NCBI GenBank assembly: GCA_016719295.1
Contig: JADKAF010000001.1
Span: 4,154,001 to 4,218,000, forward strand
Reading direction: 5' to 3'
Length of the DNA stretch: 64,000 bases
From: Planctomycetota bacterium
GTDB lineage: Bacteria; Planctomycetota; UBA1135; JADKAF01
The notes under the pieces were generated by a model. It was not told where the DNA came from, did no database searches, and was given only the letters and a program-made list of their open reading frames with translations. Both the position numbers and the translations under genes were made by a program. Shown piece by piece: positions 34,901 to 43,523 of this stretch (the first letter of the stretch is position 1; every line of letters begins with the position of its first letter).

Positions 34901-36083
34901 GAACCCGGTGGCGCTCGCCGAGCTGGGGATGATGAAGATGAACGCCGGCGACAAGGTCGCCGGCCTCGAGCTGATGCGCCGTTCCTTGGAACTGGGCTTG
35001 GACACGCCGGGAGCGCGCGACAATCTCGCCGCGAGGGTGATGGAGGTCGAAGGACCGGCCGCATCCTTGGGGATTCAGGACGAATCCATCCGTCGCTGGC
35101 CGGACCTCGCGCCGCTCTACTGGCGCCGCGCCAGCACCCGCGCGCAGCTCGGACAACTCGACCTCGCTCTGGCCGACGCAGAAGAGGCCGTTCGCCTGGC
35201 CCCCAACCGCTCTTTCGGCCACGAGATGCTGGCGCAAGTCCATCTCGTGCGCCGCGAATGGCGATCCGCGCTCGCGGCCGCCCTCGCTGCCCTACGTCCA
35301 CCGACTGGCGTCGAAGTCGAGATCGAGCCCGCAAGTCGCCCTGAGTTCGCCTTGAGTGTCGGAACCGAGCTGGTCCATGCGCTGCCTGCCGGAGCCGCCG
35401 AGCTGCTGCGCGCCGCGACAGAGCGCCAACCAGACGTGGCAGAGGCCTGGTGCAATCTCGGACATGCCCTGGGCGGCGCGGGTCGCCATGGCGAAGCGCT
35501 ACCAGTGATGCAGAAGGGCCACGCACTCGGCATCGCCAGGGCCGACTGGGAGTACCCTTCTGCACAGTGGGTCGACCGAGCGCGGTTCCTGGCCGAGATG
35601 GAGAAGAGCTGGTCGCAGAGGATGACCGACGGCGTGGATCCAGACAGCCCCGAAGAGCAGCTGGGCATGCTGCAGTGGGCGAGTGCGCGCGACGAGAGCG
35701 AGAGGGTGTTGCGCCTCGCCGATCTCCTGTTCGCCGAAGTTGGAACGAGCTATGCCGACGATGCCGGCGTCCGCAAGGACTGCAGCAGAGCTGCGATGCT
35801 GGTCGCCAGCAAGACCGCCGAAGCTGCTGCGCGGGCTGCCTTGCAACGCCGCGCGCGCGAAGAGCTGAGCGCACACCTCGCCGCCATGCGCCGCTGGGTA
35901 GCGAGCGAGACCTCGGCAGCCGAATCGCTCACCCAGATGCTGGAGCTGATCCAGACCGACACGGTCTACGATCCCGTGCGCGGCGACGCCGCGCTAGGTC
36001 TGCTCGCTGCGGACGAAGCCGCGGCTTGGCGGAAGCTGTGGGAAGAGCTGGCGCGCGATCTGGCGGCTCTGCGGAGCAAGTAG
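31941..36083 (+). CDS. Receptor-type Ser/Thr protein kinase with large TPR region
   Basis: A 1380-residue membrane protein. The kinase domain (about 72-370) has the glycine loop GEIARGGMGVVLRG, K103 in VAIKVL, E122, catalytic loop VIHRDLKPENVM (197-208), VDWGLAK in place of DFG (218-220) and GTPAYMPPEQARG. One transmembrane helix lies at about 398-420, followed by a coiled region and then roughly 900 residues of TPR-like helical hairpins (for example LHRNLGIALHRQGDLEGAVR). Kinases of the PknB type with DWG and long TPR tails are very common in Planctomycetota. The TPR part lies after the single TM helix and so is predicted on the opposite side of the membrane from the kinase. Ligand and targets are unknown. 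Confidence 0.92.
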   Translation: MNQPKPTNDPDSKDQLDQMLRDSAHSDGISRLIERLGGKLPIVDLQPTADSGEGVPLATSPEHGEAAGQHRGNLRVLGEIARGGMGVVLRGQELDLRREVAIKVLQQRFANQPDVLARFVEEAQIGGQLQHPGIVPVYEIGVLADQRPFFTMKLVKGKTLAALLAERTDTAAGLRQLLDIFQAVCLTIAYAHSRKVIHRDLKPENVMVGAFGEVQVVDWGLAKVMQRQEDAAATASPSSGSQASFVKTLRAEPGSAGASQIGSVLGTPAYMPPEQARGMVDDLDERGDVFSLGAILCELLTGMPPYGRDFAIAIERAARGDVREALQRLDGCSADAPLIQLCKQCLAPAPTARPADAGVLARALREYFSTVEQRALDARLAAVAATTRAEAAHRTRNLTVALALAVLLAMAIGGGSYLWLRTEREQRLEAGVERANAALAEAMLLRGQQRWPEAAAAARRAADLVPDDAPLPFATSVRQELADLEARARAERDAANLATDNERLLRSLRTIAEPDGGKYAPTDWARVDQQFAAAFAAHGLTVDSSTATALAPLAARGIGEPLAQSLVEWAAVRRARADADGAELLLRIAMGLDPDPERTALRSAVIAGNADAVVALAKSPSAIDQSAATLIEMVRALRAVRRSAEAIEVQLAACLRHPNDALLAMEVASTLNQAQRAQEAARLLQSALAVRPDSVVIRRSLAVTLELQLREIILAEQFVRESLRHHPDDAYLHLRLGFCLLAKERDDGGEIPFTRQPDTPLKIEALAELNTAIRLSPHADYLQVLGNTLLDLGRFAEAEESARRGLALAERQNTDAEVRAHLHRNLGIALHRQGDLEGAVRELRLAVELQPEDAYMVCTLAVLQVSLDKAASVAAVRAYLEKHPTSSFAHSVLSGFLAEDGEKEEALAEAQRAVELEPENTTYRTALIAMAWRLGSNDLALAACEQALREHPGTWELWDLLCRLLKETGRAEELRVRLEAVVRRDPKNPVALAELGMMKMNAGDKVAGLELMRRSLELGLDTPGARDNLAARVMEVEGPAASLGIQDESIRRWPDLAPLYWRRASTRAQLGQLDLALADAEEAVRLAPNRSFGHEMLAQVHLVRREWRSALAAALAALRPPTGVEVEIEPASRPEFALSVGTELVHALPAGAAELLRAATERQPDVAEAWCNLGHALGGAGRHGEALPVMQKGHALGIARADWEYPSAQWVDRARFLAEMEKSWSQRMTDGVDPDSPEEQLGMLQWASARDESERVLRLADLLFAEVGTSYADDAGVRKDCSRAAMLVASKTAEAAARAALQRRAREELSAHLAAMRRWVASETSAAESLTQMLELIQTDTVYDPVRGDAALGLLAADEAAAWRKLWEELARDLAALRSK

Positions 36084-36123
36084 AGGTGGCGACGCGGTCC
36101 AGCGAAGCCTGGACGGACGGAGT

Positions 36124-38283
36124 TCAGCGCAGCAGCTCGTCGATCACCGGGCGCACCGCGGCCAGCCAAGCCTCTTGACCGGCCGGCGTGATGTGCACGA
36201 GGTCGCCGCTCAGCTTGTCGGTCGGCGCGCCGTCGGCGGCGACGAAGAGCCCGCGCAGGTCGAGCAGCCGCACGCGGTCCCCGTCGACCAGCTCGGGTAG
36301 CTGCGCGTAGAGCACGTCGATGGTCGTGCGCTGCGTGGAACCCGCGGCGCCGGCCGGGAACGGGCCGCACAGTAAGACGCGCGCCTGCGGCTCGCGCGTG
36401 CGCAGCGCCGCGAGCACGGCGGCGATGCCGGCGCGCACCTCGTCGACGGTGTGCTGCGCCGCGACCACGTTGTTGACGCCGATCTGCAGCACGACGACGC
36501 GCGGATCGAACACGGCGAGCGCGCCGTGCTCGATACGCCAGAGCACATGCTCCGTGCGATCGCCGCTGAGACCGAGCGAGATGGCGCCGAGCTCGCCGAA
36601 GGCCCGATCGAAGGCGCGCTTCCCGCCCGCCTCGGCGAAGCGGTTCACGGCGCCGGTGAGGCCCTGCGTGATCGAGTCGCCGAGGAACGCGACCGGCACC
36701 GGTCGCGCCGCGACCAGCTCCTTCAGGCGCGCGACCTCCGCCGACCACGAGCCCGCGGCGTAACCTGCCCCCCCGCGGGTTTCGGCGGAGCGCGCCGGCG
36801 TGGCACTCGGCATCGCCGGGAAACCCGCCGCACGCAGCACGTGGCGCAGCAGAGGGTCGACCGGATCGAGGCCGTGCGGATGGTGGCCCACTCCTGCCTT
36901 GCGCCAGACCTGGACCGGGCCACCGAGCCCCGCGTAGCGCTGCGCGAGCAGCTCGCCGTTCTCGGCGGGTGGCACGACGTCGTCGGCGGTTCCCATCACC
37001 AGCAGGAGCGGCACGCGCGCGGCGGCGATCGGCGCGAGGCGATCGACCGGCATCTCGCGATAGTGCAGAGCGCTTTGCTCGTCGAGGCCATAGACCTCGA
37101 GGCAACGCTGCCAGTCGGCGTCGGAGCGCTTGCCGCTGCGACCGCCGGGCCACGAGCGGAAGTCCGCGACGGGATTGTCGCCGTAGATCGCGGCGACGCG
37201 CTCGGGATGACGCGCGGCCCAGTTGACGATCGGCAGCCCCCCGCGGCTCATACCCTCGAGCACCGCCCTAGGACCGAGGCCGAACTCGCGCAGCAGCGCG
37301 TAGCACTCGTCCCAGCGGCGCATCGCCTCGGGCCCGCCGTACAGATCCGCGACGTCGCAGTAGACCAGGTGGAATCCTCGCTCCAGCAACGCGAGATCGA
37401 GCGCGGGTTGATGGCCGAAGAAGCGCGCCCGCCAGATCCACGGCAGGCCCGGGGCCGCGCCGAACGGCACCACGACGCGGCAGTCGGCCCGCGTCTCCGG
37501 CAGCACGAGCTCGAGGGTCGCGAACTCCTCGAAGGCGCCGGCTCGCGCGGCGATGCCCTTCGCGGCGAGCCCCCCCACGAGCGCGGGTAGAGCGACCCGC
37601 GGCGTCGCGAGCGCCTCCGCGACGCGGCGCGCGATGCGCTCGGCGCCGAACGAAGTCGTGTGAACACCGTCGGTCACGTGCTCGACCCGCAGAGTGCGAC
37701 CGAGCTCGAGATACTCGACACCGCTGTCGCCCGCGGCCACCGCGCGCAGCGCCGCTCCGATCCGCGCGAGCCGCGGCGCTCGCTCGCGCAAGTCGTCGCG
37801 GCGCGAGGGCTCGAGAGACGCTTGCTCGGCGAACATGCCGGTCGGAGACGCGAGCAGCACGCGTACACCGGACTTGCGCTCGCGCAGCGCGGCGACCATC
37901 GCGGCGGCGTCGCGCTCCAAGTCCTGCTCGTGCTGCCAGTTCTTGCGTCGCTCGTCCTGGCAGGTGTCGTTGGTGCCGAGCGAGACGATGGCGATCTCGG
38001 GCGCGAAGGCGAGCGCGTCCCGCCACGCCTGCATGCGCACGTACGGCGTGTCGGCGGCGCGGAGCAGCGTCGCTCCGCCGACGCCGAAGTTGCGTACTTC
38101 GAAGCCGCCGCCGAGCAGAGCGGCGAGCTGCACCGGCCACGCGTTGTGCTCGCGGTCCTCGACCCGGGCTCCGAAGGTGATCGAGTCGCCGAGGCAGGCG
38201 ACCCGGGTCTGGCCCGCGGCCGCGCCGACGCACAGCAGAGAGACGAGGAGCGCAGAGGGCCCTGGACTTCGGAGTCGGTGCAT
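36124..38283 (-). CDS. Secreted triple hydrolase fusion: SGNH - alpha/beta hydrolase - SGNH
   Basis: A 719-residue exported protein with a signal peptide (1-24). The first SGNH domain (about 25-230) has LGDSITFGAR (Ser34), SLGTNDT and TDGVHTT (D205/H208). Residues about 240-490 form an alpha/beta-hydrolase domain: nucleophile elbow EGMSRGG (Ser346), GTADDVVP (acid near 434) and GVGHHPHG (His). The last part (about 515-719) is a second SGNH domain with AFLGDSITQG, QIGVNNV and GDLVHITPAG. All three active sites look complete. Sequential deacetylation or de-esterification of a complex glycan is a reasonable guess. It converges on the kinase gene (40 bp gap). Confidence 0.9.
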   Translation of the reverse strand: MHRLRSPGPSALLVSLLCVGAAAGQTRVACLGDSITFGARVEDREHNAWPVQLAALLGGGFEVRNFGVGGATLLRAADTPYVRMQAWRDALAFAPEIAIVSLGTNDTCQDERRKNWQHEQDLERDAAAMVAALRERKSGVRVLLASPTGMFAEQASLEPSRRDDLRERAPRLARIGAALRAVAAGDSGVEYLELGRTLRVEHVTDGVHTTSFGAERIARRVAEALATPRVALPALVGGLAAKGIAARAGAFEEFATLELVLPETRADCRVVVPFGAAPGLPWIWRARFFGHQPALDLALLERGFHLVYCDVADLYGGPEAMRRWDECYALLREFGLGPRAVLEGMSRGGLPIVNWAARHPERVAAIYGDNPVADFRSWPGGRSGKRSDADWQRCLEVYGLDEQSALHYREMPVDRLAPIAAARVPLLLVMGTADDVVPPAENGELLAQRYAGLGGPVQVWRKAGVGHHPHGLDPVDPLLRHVLRAAGFPAMPSATPARSAETRGGAGYAAGSWSAEVARLKELVAARPVPVAFLGDSITQGLTGAVNRFAEAGGKRAFDRAFGELGAISLGLSGDRTEHVLWRIEHGALAVFDPRVVVLQIGVNNVVAAQHTVDEVRAGIAAVLAALRTREPQARVLLCGPFPAGAAGSTQRTTIDVLYAQLPELVDGDRVRLLDLRGLFVAADGAPTDKLSGDLVHITPAGQEAWLAAVRPVIDELLR

Positions 38284-38324
38284 CGGCCCAGACTACGCGG
38301 CGGCACGAGGGAGGTGTACTAGGC

Positions 38325-39983
38325 CTAGGTGCGCTGCCGCACGCTGAGCCGATGCCGCACCCGCGGCTTCTGCCCCTCGAGCAGCGCCTCGATGCGCTCC
38401 TGCAGCTCGCCATCGTCGAGCGTCGTGCGCGCGTGCTGGCGCAAGTGCTCGGCCCACGACGGCACCTCGAAGCGCTCGACGAAGAGCTCGTCGTCCTCCA
38501 AGTCGCGCAGCATGCGCCACGAGAAGGCGCCTTCGCGAAGCCGCAGCGAGCGGCGCTCGTCGAGCAGGGCCAGGAAGGTCTCCTGCCGATCCAGCGGCAC
38601 GCGGTACTCGAGCGTGATCTCGACGGGGCCGTCGTGTGCGTGCGGCTCGAAGTCGAGCGTCGGCATCGGCCAGTGACGCGACGGTGCGAGCGTGCTCGGC
38701 GGGACCGGAGCGAGCTTCGCGCGCAAGCTCAGGGCCACGCCGAAGAGCGCAAGCAACGCGGCGACGCGGAAGCTCCAAGCGAGCCCGAGCAGCTCGGCGA
38801 GCGCGCCCCAGCCCGAGCTGCCGAGCGCCAGCGCACCGAAGAAGACGAGGCCATAGAGCGAGAGCGCGCGAGCGCGCACCCAGTCGTGCACGCTGGTCTG
38901 CGCGGCGACGTTCAAGGTGGAGAGCGTGCTGAGCCAAGCCCCGCCGGCGGCCCCCATCGCGAGCGCGAGCGGGAAGAACGAGCGCAGCTCGGCGAGGCCG
39001 ACGAGGGCCGCGGCATAGACGAAGCCCGCGAGCTGGACCAAGCGATGCGCACTGAAGCGCTTCCGCCAGCGCGGGAGCAGCAGCGCGCCGAGCACGGCGC
39101 CGATGCCGAAGGCGCCGAGCAGGACGCCGTAGGTCGCTGCATCGATCGCAAGCTCGTAGCGCGCGAGCGAGGGCAAGAGCGCCCAGAGCGCCGAGGCGGG
39201 CACGATGAAGGCGCCCGCGCGCACGAGCACGATGCGCAGCGGTGGCGCATGCAGCGCGTAGCGCAGCCCCGCGCGCAGCGCGCCGCCGAAGCTCTCGCGC
39301 GGCATCGTCTCCGCGGGCCGCGGGCGCCTCCAGCGCGCGAGCACCCACAGCACGCCGAGGAACGAGAGCGCGTTCAGCCCGAACGCGGCCGCCGGGCTCC
39401 ACGCGGCGACGAGGAAGCCGCCGAGGGCGGGGCCGACGGAGCGCGCGAGGTTCACCGCGAGGCTCTGGAGCGCGATCGCCGCGGGGAGGCGCGCGCGAGA
39501 GACGAGCTCCGGGGTGAGCGAGGCCCATGCGGGTGCCGCGATCGCGGTGCCGAGGCCGAGCGCGAAGGTGCCCAGCAAGAGCAGGAGCGGTCCGGTGACG
39601 CCGGCGAAGGTCGTCGCCGCGAGCACGACCGCGGCAAGCAGCATCCACGCTTGCGCCCAGAGCAGCAGCACGCGGCGATCGAAGAGATCGGCGAGCGCCC
39701 CCGCGGGCAGCGAGAGCAAGAAGAGCGGGAAGCTCCCCGCCGCTTGCACGAGCGCGATCCAGAGCGGCGACGGCGAGAGCGAGGCCATCAGCCACGCCGC
39801 GCCGATCTCGTGCACCCACGTGCCGACCTGCGACGCCAGGTTCGCGATCCAGAGCGAGCGGAAGAGGCGCTCGCGGAGCGGCGCCCACGCACCGCCGGCG
39901 CCGGGAGCACGCGAGCCGCTCGCCGCCGCGCGTGGATCGCCGACGACCGTCGTGGACGTGGAAGCTGGAAGTGCCGTGCTCAC
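38325..39983 (-). CDS. MFS_3/EntS-type exporter with C-terminal ABM-like domain
   Basis: A 552-residue membrane protein. Residues about 35-425 are a 12-TM major facilitator of the MFS_3 (EntS-like) type, with LWIANLASQVGTWVHEIG in TM1, LPAGALADLFDRRVLLL in loop 2-3 and ARSVGPALGGFLVA. A soluble domain (about 450-540, from PVEITLEYRVPLDRQ) resembles the antibiotic-biosynthesis-monooxygenase-like tail found in this subfamily. The start is GTG 39983: it overlaps the upstream amidohydrolase stop as GTGA, implying translational coupling. Likely function is efflux of an unknown small molecule. Confidence 0.88.
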   Translation of the reverse strand: MSTALPASTSTTVVGDPRAAASGSRAPGAGGAWAPLRERLFRSLWIANLASQVGTWVHEIGAAWLMASLSPSPLWIALVQAAGSFPLFLLSLPAGALADLFDRRVLLLWAQAWMLLAAVVLAATTFAGVTGPLLLLLGTFALGLGTAIAAPAWASLTPELVSRARLPAAIALQSLAVNLARSVGPALGGFLVAAWSPAAAFGLNALSFLGVLWVLARWRRPRPAETMPRESFGGALRAGLRYALHAPPLRIVLVRAGAFIVPASALWALLPSLARYELAIDAATYGVLLGAFGIGAVLGALLLPRWRKRFSAHRLVQLAGFVYAAALVGLAELRSFFPLALAMGAAGGAWLSTLSTLNVAAQTSVHDWVRARALSLYGLVFFGALALGSSGWGALAELLGLAWSFRVAALLALFGVALSLRAKLAPVPPSTLAPSRHWPMPTLDFEPHAHDGPVEITLEYRVPLDRQETFLALLDERRSLRLREGAFSWRMLRDLEDDELFVERFEVPSWAEHLRQHARTTLDDGELQERIEALLEGQKPRVRHRLSVRQRT

Positions 39984-41743
39984 ATCGGTGTGCAATCGCA
40001 GCCGCTGTCCGACCCCGGCAGCTCGGCGGCGGCGAGCAGCGTACGCGCACTCGCGGCATCGAAGCGAGCGCTCGGGGACCAGGTCGGGCTCACCGGCAAC
40101 GGCGGCGGCGCGTAAGCGTGAAAGGCGCCGCTCGCATGCGCGATGCGCCCGGCGACCAGCGTGAGCTCGGAGTGGATCGCGCGGATCTCGGCGTCGGGGA
40201 CGGCGAAGTAGTCGCGCGAGAGCACCGCGAGGTCGGCGTGCTGCCCCACCGCGATCGCGCCCTTCGCCTGCTCCTCGCCGGAGAACCAGGCACTCCCGCG
40301 CGTCCAGAGGCACAGCGCTTCCTTGCGCTCGAGCAGGTTCTCTTCGCCGTAGAGCGCGAGGCCCCCCAGGGTCCGGCCCGTGGTGAGCCAGTGCAGGCAC
40401 ACCCACGGATCGTAGCTCGCGACGCGCGTCGCATCGGTGCCGGCGCCGACGGGCAAGCCGAGCTCGAGCATGCGGCGCACCGGAGGCGAGCGCCGCGCGG
40501 CGGCGGCGCCGTAGCGCGCGACGAAGGCCTCGCCCTGGAACGCCATGCGATGCTGGATCGCGATGCCGCCGCCGAGCGCCTTCACGCGTTCCAAGCTCCG
40601 CTCCGAGATCGTCTCCGCGTGGTCGAGGAACCAGCGCAGCTCGCGCAGCGGATGCACGCGATCCACGCGCTCGAAGACGTCGAGGAAGCGCGCGATCGAC
40701 TCCTCGTAGGTCGCGTGGATGCGGAAGGGCCAGCGCGCGGCGGCAAGCGCGCGCACGATGGGCTCGAGCTGGCCTTCCATCGCAGGCGCGAGCTCGGGGC
40801 GCGGCTCCAGGAAGTTCTCGAAGTCGGCCGCGGACCAGGTCAGGTTCTCGCCGGCGCCGACGAGGCGCAGCAGGGAATCGCCGCTGCCTGCGCGCGTGCT
40901 GGCGATCCAGCGCGAGTAGTCGGCGAGCTCGCTGCCGCCGTTCTGCGCGAAGAGATGGAAGCCGATGCGGAGATCGAGCTCGCCCGCGCGCGCGAGCGCG
41001 GTGACGACCTCGTAGTCGTCGGGGTAGCTCTGGCCGCCGCCGCCGGCGTCGATCGCGCTGGTGACGCCGAGGCGGTTCAGCTCGCGCACGAAGTGGCGCG
41101 TCGAGATGGCGCGATCCTCCGCTTCCAAGCGCGGCGCGAGGGCGAGCGTCTTGTAGAGGATCATCGCGCTCGGCTTCGCGAGCAGGAGCCCCGTCGGGCG
41201 GCCGGCGCCATCGCGCTCGACGTAGCTGCCGGGATAGACCGGGAGATCGCGCTCGTAGCCCAGCGCGCGCAACGCGGCGCGGTTCAGCAAGGCACCTGCG
41301 TAGAGGTGCAGCACGAACACCGGCGTGTCGGGTGCCGCCTCGTTCAGCTCCGCGAGCGTCGGCAGGCGCCGCTCGCGGAACTGGAACTCGCTCCAACCGC
41401 CGACGACGCGCACCCACTGCGGCGGAGGCGTGTTCGCGGCCTGCGTGCGCACGCGCGCGAGCGCCTCGGCGAGCGAGGGGATCCCCTCCCAGCGCAGCTC
41501 CAGGTTGTAGTGGAGCCCGCCGCGGATCACGTGCAGGTGCGAGTCGTTGAGCCCCGGGATCACCCGTTGCCCGCGGAGATCGATGCGCCGCGTCGCGCGA
41601 TCCGCGAGCGGCAGGAGCTCCGCGTCCGAGCCCACGGCGACGAAGCGACCGCCGCGGATCGCGACGGCGCTGACCTCGCGGTCTTCTGCATCGAGCGTCG
41701 TGATGCGACCGCCGTGCAGGAGGAGCTCGGGTGCGGCGCTCAT
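39980..41743 (-). CDS. Amidohydrolase, YtcJ-like (Amidohydro_3)
   Basis: A 587-residue metal-dependent hydrolase. The N-terminus is LLLHGGRITTLDAEDREV; the metal-binding HxH lies in VIPGLNDSHLHVIRGG; further ligands appear in FRIHATYEES and WFLDHAETI; the late Asp block is LPVGAGTDATRVASYDPW. The C-terminal region ends with AVGQHADLAVLSRDYF. All match the YtcJ-like group, whose few known members hydrolyse N-acyl or formamide-type substrates. It stands in the middle of a three-gene operon (isochorismatase-like, this gene, MFS exporter) with 4-bp spacing or overlap on both sides. Confidence 0.92.
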   Translation of the reverse strand: MSAAPELLLHGGRITTLDAEDREVSAVAIRGGRFVAVGSDAELLPLADRATRRIDLRGQRVIPGLNDSHLHVIRGGLHYNLELRWEGIPSLAEALARVRTQAANTPPPQWVRVVGGWSEFQFRERRLPTLAELNEAAPDTPVFVLHLYAGALLNRAALRALGYERDLPVYPGSYVERDGAGRPTGLLLAKPSAMILYKTLALAPRLEAEDRAISTRHFVRELNRLGVTSAIDAGGGGQSYPDDYEVVTALARAGELDLRIGFHLFAQNGGSELADYSRWIASTRAGSGDSLLRLVGAGENLTWSAADFENFLEPRPELAPAMEGQLEPIVRALAAARWPFRIHATYEESIARFLDVFERVDRVHPLRELRWFLDHAETISERSLERVKALGGGIAIQHRMAFQGEAFVARYGAAAARRSPPVRRMLELGLPVGAGTDATRVASYDPWVCLHWLTTGRTLGGLALYGEENLLERKEALCLWTRGSAWFSGEEQAKGAIAVGQHADLAVLSRDYFAVPDAEIRAIHSELTLVAGRIAHASGAFHAYAPPPLPVSPTWSPSARFDAASARTLLAAAELPGSDSGCDCTPM

Positions 41744-41747
41744 CGGC

Positions 41748-42389
41748 TCACGCCTTCCGCGCCGCGGCGCCGTGCACCATCGTATAGGCGTAGTCGACGC
41801 CCATGCCGTAGGCGCCGCTGTGCTCCTGCACGATCGCGATCACCGCGTCGTAGGTCTCCTTCCGCGCCCAGTCGCGTTGCCACTCGAGCATCGTCTGCTG
41901 CCAGGTCATCGGCACGACGCCGGCCTGGATCATGCGCTGCATCGAGAGGTCGTGCGCCTCCTTGCTCGTGCCGCCGCAAGCGTCGGCGACGACGTAGACC
42001 TCGTAGCCGTCCTGCATGGCCGAGAAGGCGCAGCTATTGATGCAGACCTCGGTCCAGAGACCGGCGAGGAGCAGCTTCTTGCGGCCGGCCTTCTTCACCG
42101 CGTCGCGCACCTCGGCCGAGTCCCACGAGTTCATGCTCGTGCGCTCGATCGGCTTGCAGCGCGGCAGCGCGGCGAGGAGCTCCGGATAGGTGTAGCCGCT
42201 GAACGACTTCGTCTCGACCGTGGTCAGGATCGTCGGGATCTTGAACACGCGCGCCGACTTCGCGAGCGCCACGGCGTTGCTCTTCATCGCCTGGCGATCG
42301 TGGCTCGCAACGCCGAAGGCCATCTGCGGCTGGTGGTCGATGATGAGGAGGGTGCAGTTCTCGGGAGTCAGGAGATCGGGTGCGGCCAC
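41748..42389 (-). CDS. Isochorismatase-family cysteine hydrolase, YcaC-like
   Basis: A 213-residue cytoplasmic hydrolase. Features are the Asp of LLIIDHQPQMAFGV, the segment CKPIERTSMNSWDS and the nucleophile Cys of LAGLWTEVCINSCA, that is, the Asp-Lys-Cys type active site of the isochorismatase-like superfamily, closest in layout to YcaC. The start was put at GTG 42389 since GAGGAA lies 6 bp upstream and the protein then begins AAPDLLTPENC; a TTG at 42413 would add eight residues. First gene of the operon with the amidohydrolase and MFS exporter. The substrate is unknown. Confidence 0.88.
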   Translation of the reverse strand: MAAPDLLTPENCTLLIIDHQPQMAFGVASHDRQAMKSNAVALAKSARVFKIPTILTTVETKSFSGYTYPELLAALPRCKPIERTSMNSWDSAEVRDAVKKAGRKKLLLAGLWTEVCINSCAFSAMQDGYEVYVVADACGGTSKEAHDLSMQRMIQAGVVPMTWQQTMLEWQRDWARKETYDAVIAIVQEHSGAYGMGVDYAYTMVHGAAARKA

Positions 42390-42439
42390 GGCAGTTCCTC
42401 TTGGCAGGGTCAAAGGACCTCAGCTAGCACTCCTGCGCA

Positions 42440-43492
42440 TTGGCCTCAACCCGTGTCTTCGGGGAAACTACCCGCCGCTCCACCCCCGCCGCCCCACCTT
42501 TCGTGCCCGCCCCCCCTCCAAGCTCGATCGTTCCCGGACTCGCCACCGCCGGTGCGCTCGCGACGCTCGCCGCGTTCCTCTCCTCGCGCTACGGGGGACC
42601 GCAGTATCTCTATGCGCTGCTCTTCGGCATCGCGCTGAACTTCCTCCGCGAGAACGAGCGCTATCGACCCGGGATCGAGCTCGCCAGCCGCGGCGTCCTG
42701 CGCTTCGGCGTGGCCCTCCTCGGCCTGCGCATCACGCTGAGCCAAGTCGCGGAGCTCGGCTGGCCCACCGTGCTGCTCCTCGGCGCGGCGATCGCGCTCA
42801 CGATCGCGTTCACCGCGCTGCTCAGCCGCCAATTGCAGCGACCGGCCGCGGAGGGCGTGCTCGTCGGCGGGGCCGTCGCGATCTGCGGCGCTTCTGCTGC
42901 GCTCGCGCTCGCCGCCGTGCTACCGCGCAGCGAGCGCTTCGCGCGCTTCACCTTGCTCACGGTCGTCGGCGTCACCGCGCTCTCCACGCTGGCGATGATC
43001 TTCTATCCCGCGCTCGCGAGCGCTCTGCATCTCGGCGATCGGGACGCCGGGATCTTTCTCGGTGGCACGATCCACGACGTGGCTCAGGTCGTGGGAGCCG
43101 GCTACATGATCTCGCCGCTCGCCGGGGATACCGCCACGCTGGTGAAGCTTCTGCGCGTGGCGCTGCTCGTGCCGGTCGTGATCGTCTGCTCGCTCGTCTA
43201 TCGAGAGCGCGCGAGGGAATCGCGGACACCCTTGCTGCCCTGGTTCCTCATGCTCTTCGCGGCCTTCGTGGTGCTGCGCAGCAGCTTGACGCTGCCCGGA
43301 GAGCTCATCGGCATCGGCGGCGAGCTCTCGCGCGCTTGTCTGTTGACCGCCATCGCCGGTCTCGGACTGAAGACCTCGTTCCAGGAGCTCGTGACCCTCG
43401 GCTGGCGACCGATCGTCCTGCTGCTCGGCGCCACCGTCTTCCTCGCCCTCGTCGTGCTGCTCTCGCTCCTCTTCTTCGCCACTGCACAGTAA
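42440..43492 (+). CDS. YeiH/PSE-family putative sulfate exporter
   Basis: A membrane protein of the UPF0324/YeiH family with about ten transmembrane segments. Typical blocks are RYGGPQYLYALLFGIALNFL, SRGVLRFGVALLGLRITL, GGAVAICGASAALALA and LGGTIHDVAQVVGAGYM. Members are proposed to export sulfate or sulfonate-derived anions, on limited evidence. The start is uncertain: TTG at 42440 gives 350 residues, GTG at 42503 gives 329 and neither has a good ribosome binding site. It diverges from the YcaC-like gene. Confidence 0.87.
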   Translation: MASTRVFGETTRRSTPAAPPFVPAPPPSSIVPGLATAGALATLAAFLSSRYGGPQYLYALLFGIALNFLRENERYRPGIELASRGVLRFGVALLGLRITLSQVAELGWPTVLLLGAAIALTIAFTALLSRQLQRPAAEGVLVGGAVAICGASAALALAAVLPRSERFARFTLLTVVGVTALSTLAMIFYPALASALHLGDRDAGIFLGGTIHDVAQVVGAGYMISPLAGDTATLVKLLRVALLVPVVIVCSLVYRERARESRTPLLPWFLMLFAAFVVLRSSLTLPGELIGIGGELSRACLLTAIAGLGLKTSFQELVTLGWRPIVLLLGATVFLALVVLLSLLFFATAQ

Positions 43493-43523
43493 AGGTGCTT
43501 GGCACCTAGACGGTGCAGGGAAC

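Noticed and set aside
43493..43507. AGGTGC-TTG-GCACCT hairpin between YeiH and the ABC operon as a terminator
   Set aside because: Only 6 bp with a 3-base loop and no T tract; too weak to list as a feature.
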